A stretch of 64,000 nt of DNA from Pseudomonas sp. RIT623 (GTDB taxonomy: Bacteria > Pseudomonadota > Gammaproteobacteria > Pseudomonadales > Pseudomonadaceae): assembly GCF_004519305.1 (NCBI RefSeq), contig NZ_SOZA01000015.1, positions 43,420 through 107,419 of the forward strand, written 5' to 3'. This document shows, piece by piece, positions 18,385-27,717 of the stretch. Numbering within the stretch: position 1 is the stretch's first letter; each line of letters begins with the position of its first letter. The notes beneath the pieces were generated by a model, which worked only from the letters and a program-made list of their open reading frames with translations, had not been told where the DNA came from and made no database searches. A program made the position numbers and the translations under genes.

Positions 18385-18413
18385 TTGGACCCGCCAAGTG
18401 GTGTAGATATAAT
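18385..18413 (+). promoter_or_regulatory. Sigma-70-type promoter of ETF:ubiquinone oxidoreductase gene
   Basis: TTGGAC (-35) at 18385-18390, a 17-bp spacer, and a perfect TATAAT (-10) at 18408-18413. It lies about 125 bp before the GTG start, directly after the PsrA-like palindrome. Confidence 0.75.
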
Positions 18414-18538
18414 GCGCGGCCAAGACAAAACGGTGTAGTCCGTCACCTGCGAAGCTACAGCACCTGCAATGCCGCGCGTGACCGTGAGCACTCATAAAAG
18501 ACAAGCAACAGCGATGAGCCTTGAGTAGGAGAGAACCT

Positions 18539-20203
18539 GTGGAACGCGAATACATGGAATTCGACGTGGTCATCGTCGGCGCAGGCCCGGCGGGCCTGTC
18601 CGCCGCCTGCCGCCTGAAGCAGAAGGCCGCCGAAGCCGGTAGCGAGATCAGCGTCTGCGTGGTCGAGAAAGGCTCCGAAGTCGGCGCTCATATTCTCTCC
18701 GGCGCGGTGTTCGAACCGCGCGCCCTGAACGAACTGTTCCCCGACTGGAAAGAACTGGGCGCGCCGCTGAACACCGAAGTGAAGCGCGACGACATCTATG
18801 TGCTCAAGGATGCCGGCAGCTCGACAAAAGTGCCTGACCTGTTCGTGCCCAAGACCATGCACAACCAGGGCAACTACATCATCTCGCTGGGCAATCTGTG
18901 CCGCTGGCTGGCCCAGCAGGCCGAGAACCTCGGCGTCGAGATCTACCCGGGCTTCGCCGCCCAGGAAGCGCTGTTCGACGAAAACGGCGTGGTCCGGGGC
19001 ATCGTTACCGGCGACCTCGGTGTCGACCGCGAAGGCAACCCGAAGGACGGCCTGTACACCCCGGGCATGGAACTGCGCGCCAAGTACACCCTGTTCGCCG
19101 AAGGCTGCCGCGGCCACATCGGCAAGCAACTGATCAAGCGCTTCGACCTGGACAACGAATCCGACGTCCAGCACTACGGCATCGGCCTCAAGGAAATCTG
19201 GGAAATCGACCCGGCCAAGCACGAGCAGGGCCTGGTGGTGCACACCGCCGGCTGGCCGCTGGACGTGATGAGCAAGGACAACACCGGCGGCTCGTTCCTC
19301 TATCACCTGGAGAACAACCAGGTGGTAGTTGGCCTGATCGTCGACCTGTCCTACTCCAACCCATACTTGTCGCCGTTCGACGAGTTCCAGCGCCTCAAGC
19401 ACCACCCGGTGATGAGCCAGTACCTCGAAGGCGGCAAGCGCATCAGCTACGGTGCCCGCGCCATCTGCAAAGGCGGCTTCAACTCGCTGCCGAAAATGGT
19501 CTTCAATGGCGGCGCGCTGATCGGCTGTGACCTGGGCACCCTGAACTTCGCCAAGATCAAGGGCAGCCACACCGCGATGAAATCCGGCATGCTCGCCGCC
19601 GACGCGGTGGCCGATGCCCTGATCGCCGGCAGCGAGGGTGGCGACCAGCTCAATGGTTATGTCAGCGCATTCAAGGCCAGTTGGCTGTACGAAGAACTGT
19701 TCGCCAGCCGCAACTTCGGCCCGGCGATGCACAAGTTCGGCCCACTGCTGGGTGCTGCCTTCAACTACGTCGACCAGAACTGGTTCGGCGGCAAGCTGCC
19801 GTTCACCCTGCACGACACCAAGCCAGACTACGCCTGCCTGAAGCTCGCCGCCGACTCGCAGAAAATCGAGTACCCGAAACCGGATGGCAAGCTCAGCTTC
19901 GACAAGCTCAGCTCGGTATTCCTCTCCAGCACCAACCATGAAGAGGAACAACCCTGCCACCTGAAGCTGACCGACCCGAATATCCCGATCGCCAGCAACC
20001 TGCCGCTGTACGACGAACCGGCGCAGCGCTACTGCCCGGCTGGTGTGTACGAGGTAGTCACCCAGGAAGATGGCAGCAAGCGCTTCCAGATAAACGCGCA
20101 GAACTGCGTGCACTGCAAGACCTGCGACATCAAGGACCCGGCCCAGAACATCACCTGGGTCACCCCGGAAGGCGCTGGCGGGCCGACTTACCCAAACATG
20201 TAA
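18539..20203 (+). CDS. Electron transfer flavoprotein-ubiquinone oxidoreductase
   Basis: A 554-residue membrane-associated iron-sulfur flavoprotein that passes electrons from ETF to ubiquinone. It has an N-terminal FAD-binding motif (VIVGAGPAGLSAACRLK near residue 10), the ubiquinone-binding core, and a C-terminal 4Fe-4S region with CPAGVYE and NCVHCKTCDIKDP. The start is GTG 18539 (VEREYMEFDVV), supported by AGGAG about 8 nt upstream; the longer TTG frame at 18521 covers the ribosome site. Control by the promoter and PsrA-like box upstream is inferred. A strong terminator follows. Confidence 0.97.
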   Translation: MEREYMEFDVVIVGAGPAGLSAACRLKQKAAEAGSEISVCVVEKGSEVGAHILSGAVFEPRALNELFPDWKELGAPLNTEVKRDDIYVLKDAGSSTKVPDLFVPKTMHNQGNYIISLGNLCRWLAQQAENLGVEIYPGFAAQEALFDENGVVRGIVTGDLGVDREGNPKDGLYTPGMELRAKYTLFAEGCRGHIGKQLIKRFDLDNESDVQHYGIGLKEIWEIDPAKHEQGLVVHTAGWPLDVMSKDNTGGSFLYHLENNQVVVGLIVDLSYSNPYLSPFDEFQRLKHHPVMSQYLEGGKRISYGARAICKGGFNSLPKMVFNGGALIGCDLGTLNFAKIKGSHTAMKSGMLAADAVADALIAGSEGGDQLNGYVSAFKASWLYEELFASRNFGPAMHKFGPLLGAAFNYVDQNWFGGKLPFTLHDTKPDYACLKLAADSQKIEYPKPDGKLSFDKLSSVFLSSTNHEEEQPCHLKLTDPNIPIASNLPLYDEPAQRYCPAGVYEVVTQEDGSKRFQINAQNCVHCKTCDIKDPAQNITWVTPEGAGGPTYPNM

Positions 20204-20222
20204 GGCCTGCCCTGGCAGCAAT

Positions 20223-20260
20223 GAAAAGCCCCCTGGCCATCCGGCCCGGGGGCTTTTTCG
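20223..20260 (+). terminator. Intrinsic terminator
   Basis: AAAAGCCCCCTGGCC and GGCCCGGGGGCTTTTT form a GC-rich stem followed by a T run, 20 bp after the oxidoreductase stop. Confidence 0.92.
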
Positions 20261-20382
20261 TCTCAGCCGCTGCGCACTTCCTCGCACAGGTCGGGGGGCG
20301 CTCGAGCAGCTTGATCAGCGCGACCGGTGGACAATAGCCACCACCCGGAAGTCTGCCCCACCGCCCGCCAACCGTTATCGGC

Positions 20383-21708
20383 TCATTTGTCAGCGCACAT
20401 GATCGACACCGGTTCCATCGCAAAGGCCAAAGGCTCGCGACGCCCGAAATACAGCGCCGTCAGCAGCCCCACGCTGCCCATGATCAGACAAAAACCGACA
20501 CACACCCACGGGCTCCATGGCATCAGCGCAATCAGCGCCAACGGCGTGGTGCTGGCCCACAGCGCATAGGCCAGGTTGTAAGTGAAGGAAATGCCCGACA
20601 CACGGATCTCGGCCGGGAACAGCCCGACCATCACCGACGGCACCACCCCCACCACGCCGCAGCAAAGCCCCGCCAGCGCATAGGCCAACCAAGTCATGCC
20701 CCACTGCCCGACCAGGCTGGCATACAACACGCCGATACCCAACGGCAACAGCAAGCTGTAGAGCATCAGCGCGCGCCAGGCGCCGACGCGGTCGACCAGC
20801 AGCCCGGCCAGCACGCAACCAAGGTTGAGGAAGACGATGCCCACGCTGCTCAGGGCGAAGGTATGCCCGGCTGTCATGCCGAAACGCTGCTGCATCACCG
20901 TCGGGGTGATCACCACCAGCACCACCACCGCCGAGGTCAGCACGCAGGTCAGCAACGCCGCCGGGATCAGCGCCCGACGATGCTCGCCCAGCACCCGCCG
21001 CAGCGGGAAGCTCACCGGTGGCTCCCGGCGCGCGCGCAAGGCAAGGAACACTGGTGTTTCGCTGAGCCAGCGGCGCAACCAGACACCGATGACGCCGAAT
21101 ACCCCACCCAGCAGGAATGGGTAGCGCCAGGCGTAATCGAGGATTTCCTGGGGGTTGAAGAGCTGCGCCAGCAAGGTAGCGGTCAAGGCACCGAGCAGGT
21201 AGCCAAAGGTCAACCCGGCCTGGAGAAAGCCCAGGGCATAGCCGCGCCGTCCCGCCGGCGCGTGCTCGGCGACGAAGGTCCAGGCACTGGGCACCTCGCC
21301 GCCGACCGCGGCGCCTTGCAGGATGCGCAGCGCCAGCAGGATCAGCGGCGCGGCATAGCCGATGTCGGCATAGGTCGGCATCACCCCGATCAGCAGGCAC
21401 GGCAGGGCCATCATCAGGATGCTCAGGCTGAACACCCGCTTGCGCCCCAGGTGGTCGGCGAAATGCGCCATGAGGATGCCGCCCAGTGGCCGCGCCAAGT
21501 AGCCGGTGACGAAGATCCCGAAGCTCTGCAGCAGACGCAGCCACTCGGGCATCTCGGGCGGGAAAAACAGCTGGCTGAGGGTCAGGGCGAAAAATACGAA
21601 GATGATGAAATCGTAGATTTCCAGGGCGCCGCCCAGCGCCGCCAGACCCAGGGTCCGATGGTCGCCGCGGCTGAACCGGGGCGGGCGGGCGGTATCGATG
21701 GCAGTCAT
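20383..21708 (-). CDS. MFS transporter, metabolite:H+ symporter (MHS) type
   Basis: A 441-residue integral inner-membrane protein with about 12 hydrophobic segments. The MHS-subfamily pattern is visible: ALGGALEIYDFIIFVFFA in helix 1, GYLARPLGGILMAHFADHLGRKRVF between helices 2 and 3, and RILQGAAVGGEVPSAWTFVAEHAP. Relatives carry citrate, shikimate, alpha-ketoglutarate, proline or betaine with protons. The substrate cannot be told from the sequence. Start MTAIDTARPP (ATG 21706-21708) is preferred over a longer frame with a poor ribosome site. Followed on the same strand by the unrelated receiver-like gene upstream. Confidence 0.88.
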   Translation of the reverse strand: MTAIDTARPPRFSRGDHRTLGLAALGGALEIYDFIIFVFFALTLSQLFFPPEMPEWLRLLQSFGIFVTGYLARPLGGILMAHFADHLGRKRVFSLSILMMALPCLLIGVMPTYADIGYAAPLILLALRILQGAAVGGEVPSAWTFVAEHAPAGRRGYALGFLQAGLTFGYLLGALTATLLAQLFNPQEILDYAWRYPFLLGGVFGVIGVWLRRWLSETPVFLALRARREPPVSFPLRRVLGEHRRALIPAALLTCVLTSAVVVLVVITPTVMQQRFGMTAGHTFALSSVGIVFLNLGCVLAGLLVDRVGAWRALMLYSLLLPLGIGVLYASLVGQWGMTWLAYALAGLCCGVVGVVPSVMVGLFPAEIRVSGISFTYNLAYALWASTTPLALIALMPWSPWVCVGFCLIMGSVGLLTALYFGRREPLAFAMEPVSIMCADK

Positions 21709-21767
21709 GGCAGGTTCCGCAACTTGGCAAAAGGCCAAGAGGATAGCAAAAGCCCGCCGCTAACGGC

Positions 21768-22253
21768 TCAGGAGCTGCGGCTGAACACCGTCGGCGCCAG
21801 GCTGGCGCGCCGTCGCGCATAGCCGGGGCTGGCGGCCAGCCCCGCCGGCAGCGGTAACTGGCCAACCAGCACCGGCAGGTCGATGATCGCCATGAACGAC
21901 TCCAGCGCCTCGCTGTCGGGGGCGCGCGGCAGGCTGATGCTCACCGCATGGCGATCGTTCGGCGCCACCGCCGGCACCTTGAGGTGCGGCGCGTGGTAGA
22001 GCAGTGCGTGCTGGATCTGCGAACTGACCCGACAGAACCGGGCCAGGTCGACGCCGGCATGGCTGGCCAGCTCGATGTTGCCGATCAGCAGGTTGAACGG
22101 CTGCAGGGCACTGTGCACCAGGCGCTGCAGGTCGTCGAAACTGTCGACCGGAGCGATCCGGTAGTAACCCAGGCCATTGAGCATCTTCTCCAGCTGCAGG
22201 CGCTGCTCGGGATGCTCGTCGGCGATGAGAATGCGCATGGCTTTATTGGGCAT
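21768..22253 (-). CDS. Stand-alone receiver-like protein with degenerate phosphoacceptor
   Basis: About 161 residues. Residues 6-120 resemble a CheY-like receiver (RILIADEHPEQRLQLEKML), with the acidic patch partly kept (ADE) but the phosphoacceptor position occupied by Asn59 in LLIGNIELA where active receivers have Asp. No output domain follows; the C-terminus is basic and probably disordered. It likely acts as a phosphorylation-independent protein-binding module. Start MPNKAMRILI (22253) or MRILI (22238). Isolated between an MFS transporter and an ECF sigma gene; no partner kinase is adjacent. Confidence 0.7.
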   Translation of the reverse strand: MPNKAMRILIADEHPEQRLQLEKMLNGLGYYRIAPVDSFDDLQRLVHSALQPFNLLIGNIELASHAGVDLARFCRVSSQIQHALLYHAPHLKVPAVAPNDRHAVSISLPRAPDSEALESFMAIIDLPVLVGQLPLPAGLAASPGYARRRASLAPTVFSRSS

Positions 22254-22421
22254 CGTACGGGCCTGGGCAGTGAGGTGAGAGAACGAGGCTCCATGACCAT
22301 ACTGCGCCCGTGCGGGCAGCGCCGGGCGAATCGCCCGCGCAGGGTCTTTCTTGATAGTTGTCGTGAAACAACCAGAAATCAAGCTACTCGCTCACGGAAT
22401 TTTCACATTCCTGCGACCTGC

Positions 22422-22898
22422 TCATGACTCCCAGTGGCGCATGCGCACCCGGCAGTGTTTCATGGCGTTGACGATGTGCTTTTCCACCAGGCTGCGGGAG
22501 ATACCCAGGCGCTCGGCGATCTGGCTGTGGGACAAGCCATCGAGCTTGCGCAGCAGGAAACTGTCGCGACAAGGCGCGCTCAACTCGTCCAGGGCCTGCT
22601 GCATCAAGGCCAGGCGCTGGTCTTGCTGCATGCCCTGCACTGGCGCCGGGGTGTGCCAGCGCTCATCCTGATCGAGCACTTCCAGCGGCTCGGTCTGGCG
22701 CACCAGATGGCGCCGATGGCGGTCGACCACCAGGTTGAGCGCGGTACGGTAGAGGAACGCGCGAGGGTGCTCGATCTGCTCGCCGGCGGTACGCTCCAGC
22801 ACCCGCAGATAGGCATCATGGGCGACGTCCTCGGCAGCCTGGCGACTGCCGAGGCGGGCGCTGAGAAAGTTCACCAATTCGCGATAGTAATGTTCCAC
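22422..22898 (-). CDS. FecI-like ECF sigma factor without adjacent anti-sigma
   Basis: A 158-residue ECF sigma factor: region 2 (about residues 5-75; AEDVAHDAYLRVLE, HPRAFLYRTALNLVVDRHR) and region 4 (about 100-150; LDGLSHSQIAERLGISRSLVEKHI). FecI-type factors normally come with a FecR anti-sigma and a TonB receptor; neither is adjacent here. It is divergent from pvdR and the shared region has a Fur-box-like sequence, so iron control is likely. The start is GTG 22898, the first available in frame. It resembles the sigma gene that precedes pvdRT-opmQ in P. putida KT2440; its targets cannot be read from this window. Confidence 0.85.
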   Translation of the reverse strand: MEHYYRELVNFLSARLGSRQAAEDVAHDAYLRVLERTAGEQIEHPRAFLYRTALNLVVDRHRRHLVRQTEPLEVLDQDERWHTPAPVQGMQQDQRLALMQQALDELSAPCRDSFLLRKLDGLSHSQIAERLGISRSLVEKHIVNAMKHCRVRMRHWES

Positions 22899-22975
22899 GA
22901 TGGCACCTGGCGCCTCCCTGCTCGAGCGCGGACCTGGCTGGGAGGCGGGTCTGGATGATGTCAGGGTGCGATCTT

Positions 22976-22994
22976 ACAAATTATAATTATTCTC
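22976..22994. promoter_or_regulatory. Fur-box-like site between the ECF sigma gene and pvdR
   Basis: The 19-bp ACAAATTATAATTATTCTC matches the Fur consensus GATAATGATAATCATTATC at 13 of 19 positions by eye, in an AT-rich patch. It would give iron-dependent repression of the ECF sigma gene and possibly influence pvdR. Confidence 0.55.
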
Positions 22995-23024
22995 AGCAAC
23001 ACACCGTTCGCCCCTACCTTGCGC

Positions 23025-23048
23025 TAAATCATGCCGGCCCGGGTTCGT
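23025..23048 (+). promoter_or_regulatory. Iron-starvation (PvdS) box upstream of pvdR
   Basis: TAAAT at 23025-23029 and CGT at 23046-23048 with exactly 16 bp between them, the PvdS-type promoter. It ends 68 bp before the pvdR ATG. Confidence 0.85.
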
Positions 23049-23116
23049 TTATCGTCAGACCCCAAGCGTGCCGCCCGCGACGCGGCACTCGCCCTTCCCT
23101 CTGGCTGGAAGCCCGC

Positions 23117-24295
23117 ATGACACGCACATCCCCCCCCCGCCGCCGGGTACTGCTCGGCACCCTTGGCCTGCTCGGCCTCGGCAGCCTGGTGGCCTGGCAG
23201 AGCCTGCCATTGGGCGGTGCACCGGTCAGCACGGTGCCGGTGACCCGCGCCGACATAGAAAGCAGCGTCACCGCCCTGGGCACCCTGCAGCCACGCCGCT
23301 ACGTCGACGTTGGCGCCCAAGCCTCGGGACAGATCCGCAAGCTGCATGTCGAAGCCGGCGACGAAGTTCGCCAGGGCCAGTTGCTGGTGGAAATCGATCC
23401 ATCCACCCAACAGGCCAAGCTCGACGCCGGGCGGTTTTCGATCGAGAACCTCAAGGCCCAGCTCGCCGAGCAACGCGCCCAGTATCAACTGGCCCAGCAG
23501 CAGCACCGGCGCCAAAGCGACCTGGCCGCGGCCGGCGCCACCCGCCAGGAAGACCTGCAGGCGGCGCAAGCTCAACTCAAGGTGACCCAGGCACGCATCG
23601 ACATGTACCAGGCGCAGATCCGCCAGGCCCAGGCCAGCCTGCGCAGCGACGAAGCCGAGCTGGGCTACACCCGCATCTATGCGCCGATGAGCGGCACCGT
23701 GGTGGCGGTGGACGCCCGCGAAGGCCAGACCCTCAACGCCCAGCAACAGACGCCGCTGATCCTGCGCATCGCCAAGCTCTCGCCGATGACGGTCTGGGCC
23801 CAGGTTTCCGAAGCCGATATCGGCAAGGTCAAACCGGGCATGACCGCGTACTTCACCACCCTCGCCGGCGGCAAGCGCCGTTGGACCAGCCGCGTGCGGC
23901 AGATCCTGCCGATCCCGCCCAAGCCCCTGGAGCAGGCCAGCCAGGGCAGCGGCAGCCCGGCCAGCGCCAGCGCCGGCACTACCGGCAGCAAAGTGGTGCA
24001 GTACACCGTGTTGCTGGATGTCGACAACCCCGACGGCGCCCTGATGGCCGAGATGACCAGCCAGGTGTTCTTTGTCGCCGGCCAGGCCAGCCAGGTACTG
24101 AGCGCGCCCTTGGCAGCGCTGGAGGATGGACCAGGTGACGGCCTGCGTCTGGCCCAGGTACTCAACAGCCAAGGCAAGGTAGAGGCGCGCCAGGTGCGCA
24201 CGGGCCTGGCCGACCGGCTGCGCGTGCAGATCCTCGACGGGCTGAACGAAGGCGAGCGCCTGGTCATTGGCGGCCCCAGCGCCAGCGGAGGTTGA
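23117..24295 (+). CDS. pvdR: PvdR: periplasmic adaptor of the PvdRT-OpmQ efflux pump
   Basis: A 392-residue MacA-type membrane fusion protein with one N-terminal membrane segment (about residues 10-30). A barrel-sandwich domain ([36 protein letters not shown]) flanks an Ala/Gln-rich helical hairpin (about 100-170), and beta-barrel segments follow. With PvdT and OpmQ it forms the tripartite ATP-driven pump that recycles or secretes pyoverdine and related compounds. The ATG at 23117 has a GGAAG site. Operon with pvdT (1-bp spacing) and opmQ; preceded by a perfect PvdS box. Confidence 0.92.
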   Translation: MTRTSPPRRRVLLGTLGLLGLGSLVAWQSLPLGGAPVSTVPVTRADIESSVTALGTLQPRRYVDVGAQASGQIRKLHVEAGDEVRQGQLLVEIDPSTQQAKLDAGRFSIENLKAQLAEQRAQYQLAQQQHRRQSDLAAAGATRQEDLQAAQAQLKVTQARIDMYQAQIRQAQASLRSDEAELGYTRIYAPMSGTVVAVDAREGQTLNAQQQTPLILRIAKLSPMTVWAQVSEADIGKVKPGMTAYFTTLAGGKRRWTSRVRQILPIPPKPLEQASQGSGSPASASAGTTGSKVVQYTVLLDVDNPDGALMAEMTSQVFFVAGQASQVLSAPLAALEDGPGDGLRLAQVLNSQGKVEARQVRTGLADRLRVQILDGLNEGERLVIGGPSASGG

Positions 24296-24296
24296 C

Positions 24297-26261
24297 ATGA
24301 GCACTGCGCTGATCGAGCTGTGTGACATCCGCAAGGTCTATGGCGGCGTCGACTCGCCGCAGGTCGAGGTCTTGCGCGGCATCAGCCTGAGCATCCATCC
24401 AGGCGAGTTCGTCGCCATCGTCGGTGCCTCCGGCTCGGGCAAATCGACCCTCATGAACATCCTCGGCTGCCTGGATCGCCCCAGTAGCGGCAGCTACCGC
24501 TTCGCCGGCCGCGACGTGGCCGAACTGGACAGCGACGAGCTGGCCTGGCTGCGCCGCGAAGCCTTCGGTTTCGTGTTCCAGGGCTACCACCTGATTCCTT
24601 CGGGCTCGGCCCAGGAAAACGTCGAGATGCCGGCCATCTATGCCGGCACGCCCCCTGCCGAACGCCATGCCCGCGCCCACGCCCTGCTTGAGCGCCTGGG
24701 CCTGGCCAGCCGCACCGGCAATCGTCCGCACCAGTTGTCCGGCGGCCAGCAACAACGCGTCTCGATCGCCAGGGCCTTGATGAACGGCGGCCACATCATC
24801 CTCGCCGACGAACCCACCGGCGCGCTGGATAGCCATAGCGGCGCCGAGGTCATGGCCCTGCTCGACGAGCTGGCCAGCCAGGGCCACGTGATCATCCTCA
24901 TCACCCACGACCGTGAAGTCGCCGCCCGCGCCCAACGGGTCATCGAAGTCCGCGATGGCCAGGTGGTCAGCGATTCGGCCGCCGAGCAACCGCCCGCGGT
25001 CACCCATGCGTCCTTGCAAGCCGATGACCTGCGCCAGCGCCTCGACCGCGGCGCCACCCTCAAGGGCGCCTGGAAAGGCGAACTGCTCGAGGCCCTGCAA
25101 GCTGCCTGGCGCGTCATGTGGATCAACCGTTTTCGCACCGCCCTGACCTTGCTCGGTATCGTCATCGGCGTGGCGTCGGTGGTGGTCATGCTGGCCGTGG
25201 GTGAAGGCAGCAAGCGCCAGGTGATGGCGCAGATGGCCGCGTTCGGCTCGAATATCCTCTACCTCAACGGCAAGGAGGCCTCCGAGCGCGAGCCTGGCGG
25301 TATCGTGACCCTCGACGATGTCGACGCCATTGCCCAACTGCCGCAGGTGCGCCATGTGATGCCGGTGATCGGCGACAAGCTGATGGTGCGCCAGGGCAAC
25401 AACAGCCTGCAGGTCTATGTCGGCGGCAACAACACCTGGTTTTCCGAGGTGTTCGACTGGCCGGTGGCCGAGGGCAGCTTCTACAGCGCAGCCGACGAAG
25501 CCAGCGGTGCCGCCGTGGCGGTGATCGGCTCCAAGGTGCGGGACAAGCTGTTCCCCGACGCCAGCAACCCGCTTGGCCGCTATGTACTGATCGGCAATGT
25601 GCCATTCCAGGTGGTCGGCGTGCTGGTGGCCAAGGGCGCAAGTTCGGGCCAGCAGGACGCCGACGAACGCATCGCCGTGCCCTACTCCGCCGCGGCGATC
25701 CGCCTGTTCGGCAGTCGCGATCCCGAGTACGTGGCCATCGCCGCCCACGACTCCAGGCACGTGAGCGAGACGGAACAGGCGATCGATCGCCTGCTGCGCC
25801 AGCGCCACCAGGGCAAGCACGATTACGAACTGACCAACTCCGCGGCGTTGATCCAGGCCGAGGCCCGCACCCAGAACAGCCTGTCGCTGATGCTCGGCGC
25901 AATCGCGGCGATTTCCCTGCTGGTCGGCGGCATCGGCGTGATGAACATCATGCTCATGACCGTGCGCGAACGCACCCGGGAGATCGGCATCCGCATGGCC
26001 ACCGGCGCACGCCAGCGCGACATCCTGCGGCAGTTCCTCACCGAGGCGGTGATGCTATCAATGGTCGGCGGGGTCACCGGCATCGTCCTGGCCCTGGCCA
26101 TCGGTGGCGGCCTGCTGCTGGCCAGCATCGCCGTGGCCTTCACCTTGCCCGCCATGCTCGGTGCCTTTGCCTGTGCCGTGATCACCGGGGTGATGTTCGG
26201 TTTCATGCCGGCCCGCAAGGCCGCCCGCCTCGACCCGGTCAAGGCCCTTACCAGCGAATAA
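24297..26261 (+). CDS. pvdT: PvdT: MacB-type ABC transporter of the PvdRT-OpmQ pump
   Basis: A 654-residue fused ABC transporter. The N-terminal ATPase (about 1-235) shows Walker [10 protein letters not shown], the signature [14 protein letters not shown] and Walker [14 protein letters not shown] MacB-type membrane part follows: one TM near residue 290, a large periplasmic domain (about 310-525), and three TMs at the C-terminus with [30 protein letters not shown]. It powers efflux through PvdR and OpmQ. Start ATG 24297 with GGAGG upstream; 3-bp gap to opmQ. Confidence 0.94.
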   Translation: MSTALIELCDIRKVYGGVDSPQVEVLRGISLSIHPGEFVAIVGASGSGKSTLMNILGCLDRPSSGSYRFAGRDVAELDSDELAWLRREAFGFVFQGYHLIPSGSAQENVEMPAIYAGTPPAERHARAHALLERLGLASRTGNRPHQLSGGQQQRVSIARALMNGGHIILADEPTGALDSHSGAEVMALLDELASQGHVIILITHDREVAARAQRVIEVRDGQVVSDSAAEQPPAVTHASLQADDLRQRLDRGATLKGAWKGELLEALQAAWRVMWINRFRTALTLLGIVIGVASVVVMLAVGEGSKRQVMAQMAAFGSNILYLNGKEASEREPGGIVTLDDVDAIAQLPQVRHVMPVIGDKLMVRQGNNSLQVYVGGNNTWFSEVFDWPVAEGSFYSAADEASGAAVAVIGSKVRDKLFPDASNPLGRYVLIGNVPFQVVGVLVAKGASSGQQDADERIAVPYSAAAIRLFGSRDPEYVAIAAHDSRHVSETEQAIDRLLRQRHQGKHDYELTNSAALIQAEARTQNSLSLMLGAIAAISLLVGGIGVMNIMLMTVRERTREIGIRMATGARQRDILRQFLTEAVMLSMVGGVTGIVLALAIGGGLLLASIAVAFTLPAMLGAFACAVITGVMFGFMPARKAARLDPVKALTSE

Positions 26262-26264
26262 CCC

Positions 26265-27662
26265 ATGACGATTCCAAGCCGCTTCAGCCTATTGACCCTG
26301 AGCCTGTGCCTCGCCGCCTGCAACACGCCACCAACGCCGCCGGCGAACATCGAACCGCCGACCACCTGGCAAGGCCCCACCCAGGTGGCGCAGCCTTTCC
26401 CCGACCAGCAATGGTGGCGCGCCTTCGCCAGCGGCGAGCTGGACCGCCTGGTCGAACGCGCACGGCACAACAGCCATGATCTGGCCGCCGCCGCCGCCCG
26501 CGTGCGCCAGGCGCAAGCCAGCGCGGTCATCGCCGGCGCACCCTTGCTGCCCGAACTGCGCCTCGGCCTGGACGGCAGCCGCCAGCGCTTGCTGCGCGGC
26601 GATGGCAACGACCAGCTCGATGCCAGCAACAGCGAGCGCACCAGCACCTCGTTCGGCACACGCTTGAGCGCCAGCTACGAAATCGACTTCTGGGGCGGCT
26701 TGCGCGCAGGCCGCGACAGCGCCCTGCGCAGCCTGGCCGCCAGTCGCTTCGATCGCCAGACCGTGGAGCTGACCCTGACCAGCGCCGTCGCCGACAGCTA
26801 CCTGCAAGGCCTGGCCCTGGAAGAACAGTTACGCATCGCCCGCCTCAACCTCGGCAATGCCCGCGACGTGCTGGCGCTGGTCGAGACACGCGAGCGCTCG
26901 GGCGCGGCCACGCGCCTGGAACTGGCGCAGCAACACAGCCTGGTCGCCGCCCAGGAGCGCCAGTTACCGCTGCTGGAACAACGCCGCCAGGACAACCGCG
27001 TCACCCTGGCGACTTTGCTCGGCGATCCGGTCCAGGCCTTGCCCGCCAGCCTCGACACTCTCGATGCCCTGCGCTGGCCCAGCATTGGCAGCGGCGTGCC
27101 CAGCGACCTGCTCGGGCGACGACCGGACATCGCCGCCGCCGAGGCGCGCTTGGCCGCGGCCAATGCCGACATCCAGGTGGCCCGGGCCGCCATGCTGCCG
27201 CGTCTGGTGCTCGGCGCCGACCTGGGCAGTGGCGCGCGGAGCTTCGCCAACCTGCTCGACAGCCCTTACTACACCCTCACCGCCGGGCTCACCGCGCCGA
27301 TCTTCAACAATGGACGCTTGAGCGCGGCCCGGGACCTCGCCAGTGCCAGACAACAAGAGCTACTCGAAGCCTACCGCGCCAGCATCCTCGCCGGTTTCGC
27401 CGATGTCGAGAAGGCGCTCAACGCCATCAGTGGCGTCGAGCGCCAGCGCCAGTGGCAAGACCAGGAAGTCGAGCAGGCGCGCATCGCCTTCGACCTGGCT
27501 CAGCAGCGCTATGGTGCCGGCGCCGAGACCTTGCTCAGCGTGCTCGAGACCCAACGCACGCTGTACCAGGCCCAGGACCAACAGGCGCAATTGCGCCTGG
27601 CACGGCTGCAAGGCAGCGTGGCGCTGTACAAGGCACTGGGTGGGGGATGGCAGGTGCAATAG
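26265..27662 (+). CDS. opmQ: OpmQ: outer-membrane channel of the PvdRT-OpmQ pump
   Basis: A 465-residue NodT/OprM-family outer-membrane efflux lipoprotein. Signal peptide with lipobox LAAC (Cys19), then FPDQQWWRAFASGELDRLVERA, the repeated TolC-fold helical units, and conserved LLGRRPDIAAAEARLAAANADI and LTAGLTAPIFNNGRLSAARD. It completes the tripartite pump from the inner membrane to the outside. Last gene of pvdRT-opmQ; a 19-bp-arm hairpin follows and pvdP is convergent. Confidence 0.93.
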   Translation: MTIPSRFSLLTLSLCLAACNTPPTPPANIEPPTTWQGPTQVAQPFPDQQWWRAFASGELDRLVERARHNSHDLAAAAARVRQAQASAVIAGAPLLPELRLGLDGSRQRLLRGDGNDQLDASNSERTSTSFGTRLSASYEIDFWGGLRAGRDSALRSLAASRFDRQTVELTLTSAVADSYLQGLALEEQLRIARLNLGNARDVLALVETRERSGAATRLELAQQHSLVAAQERQLPLLEQRRQDNRVTLATLLGDPVQALPASLDTLDALRWPSIGSGVPSDLLGRRPDIAAAEARLAAANADIQVARAAMLPRLVLGADLGSGARSFANLLDSPYYTLTAGLTAPIFNNGRLSAARDLASARQQELLEAYRASILAGFADVEKALNAISGVERQRQWQDQEVEQARIAFDLAQQRYGAGAETLLSVLETQRTLYQAQDQQAQLRLARLQGSVALYKALGGGWQVQ

Positions 27663-27666
27663 GACT

Positions 27667-27711
27667 GCCTTGCCAACGAACCTCGGCAACGTCGAGGTTC
27701 GTTGGCAAGGC
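27667..27711. terminator. Long perfect hairpin between convergent opmQ and pvdP
   Basis: Two perfect 19-bp arms (27667-27685 and 27693-27711) with a 7-nt loop GCAACGT. It lies between two stop codons and would block transcription from both sides. It lacks a T run. Confidence 0.75.
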
Positions 27712-27717
27712 TGACAT

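Larger units (their letters stand above)
17994..18538. other. Divergent regulatory region between etfB and ETF:ubiquinone oxidoreductase gene
   Basis: A 545-bp non-coding region. It holds a near-perfect palindrome ACTGACCGATCAGT at 18102-18115 on the etfB side, and a palindrome ACAAACGTTTGT plus a strong sigma-70-like promoter on the other side (both listed separately). The rest shows no coding potential. Confidence 0.6.
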
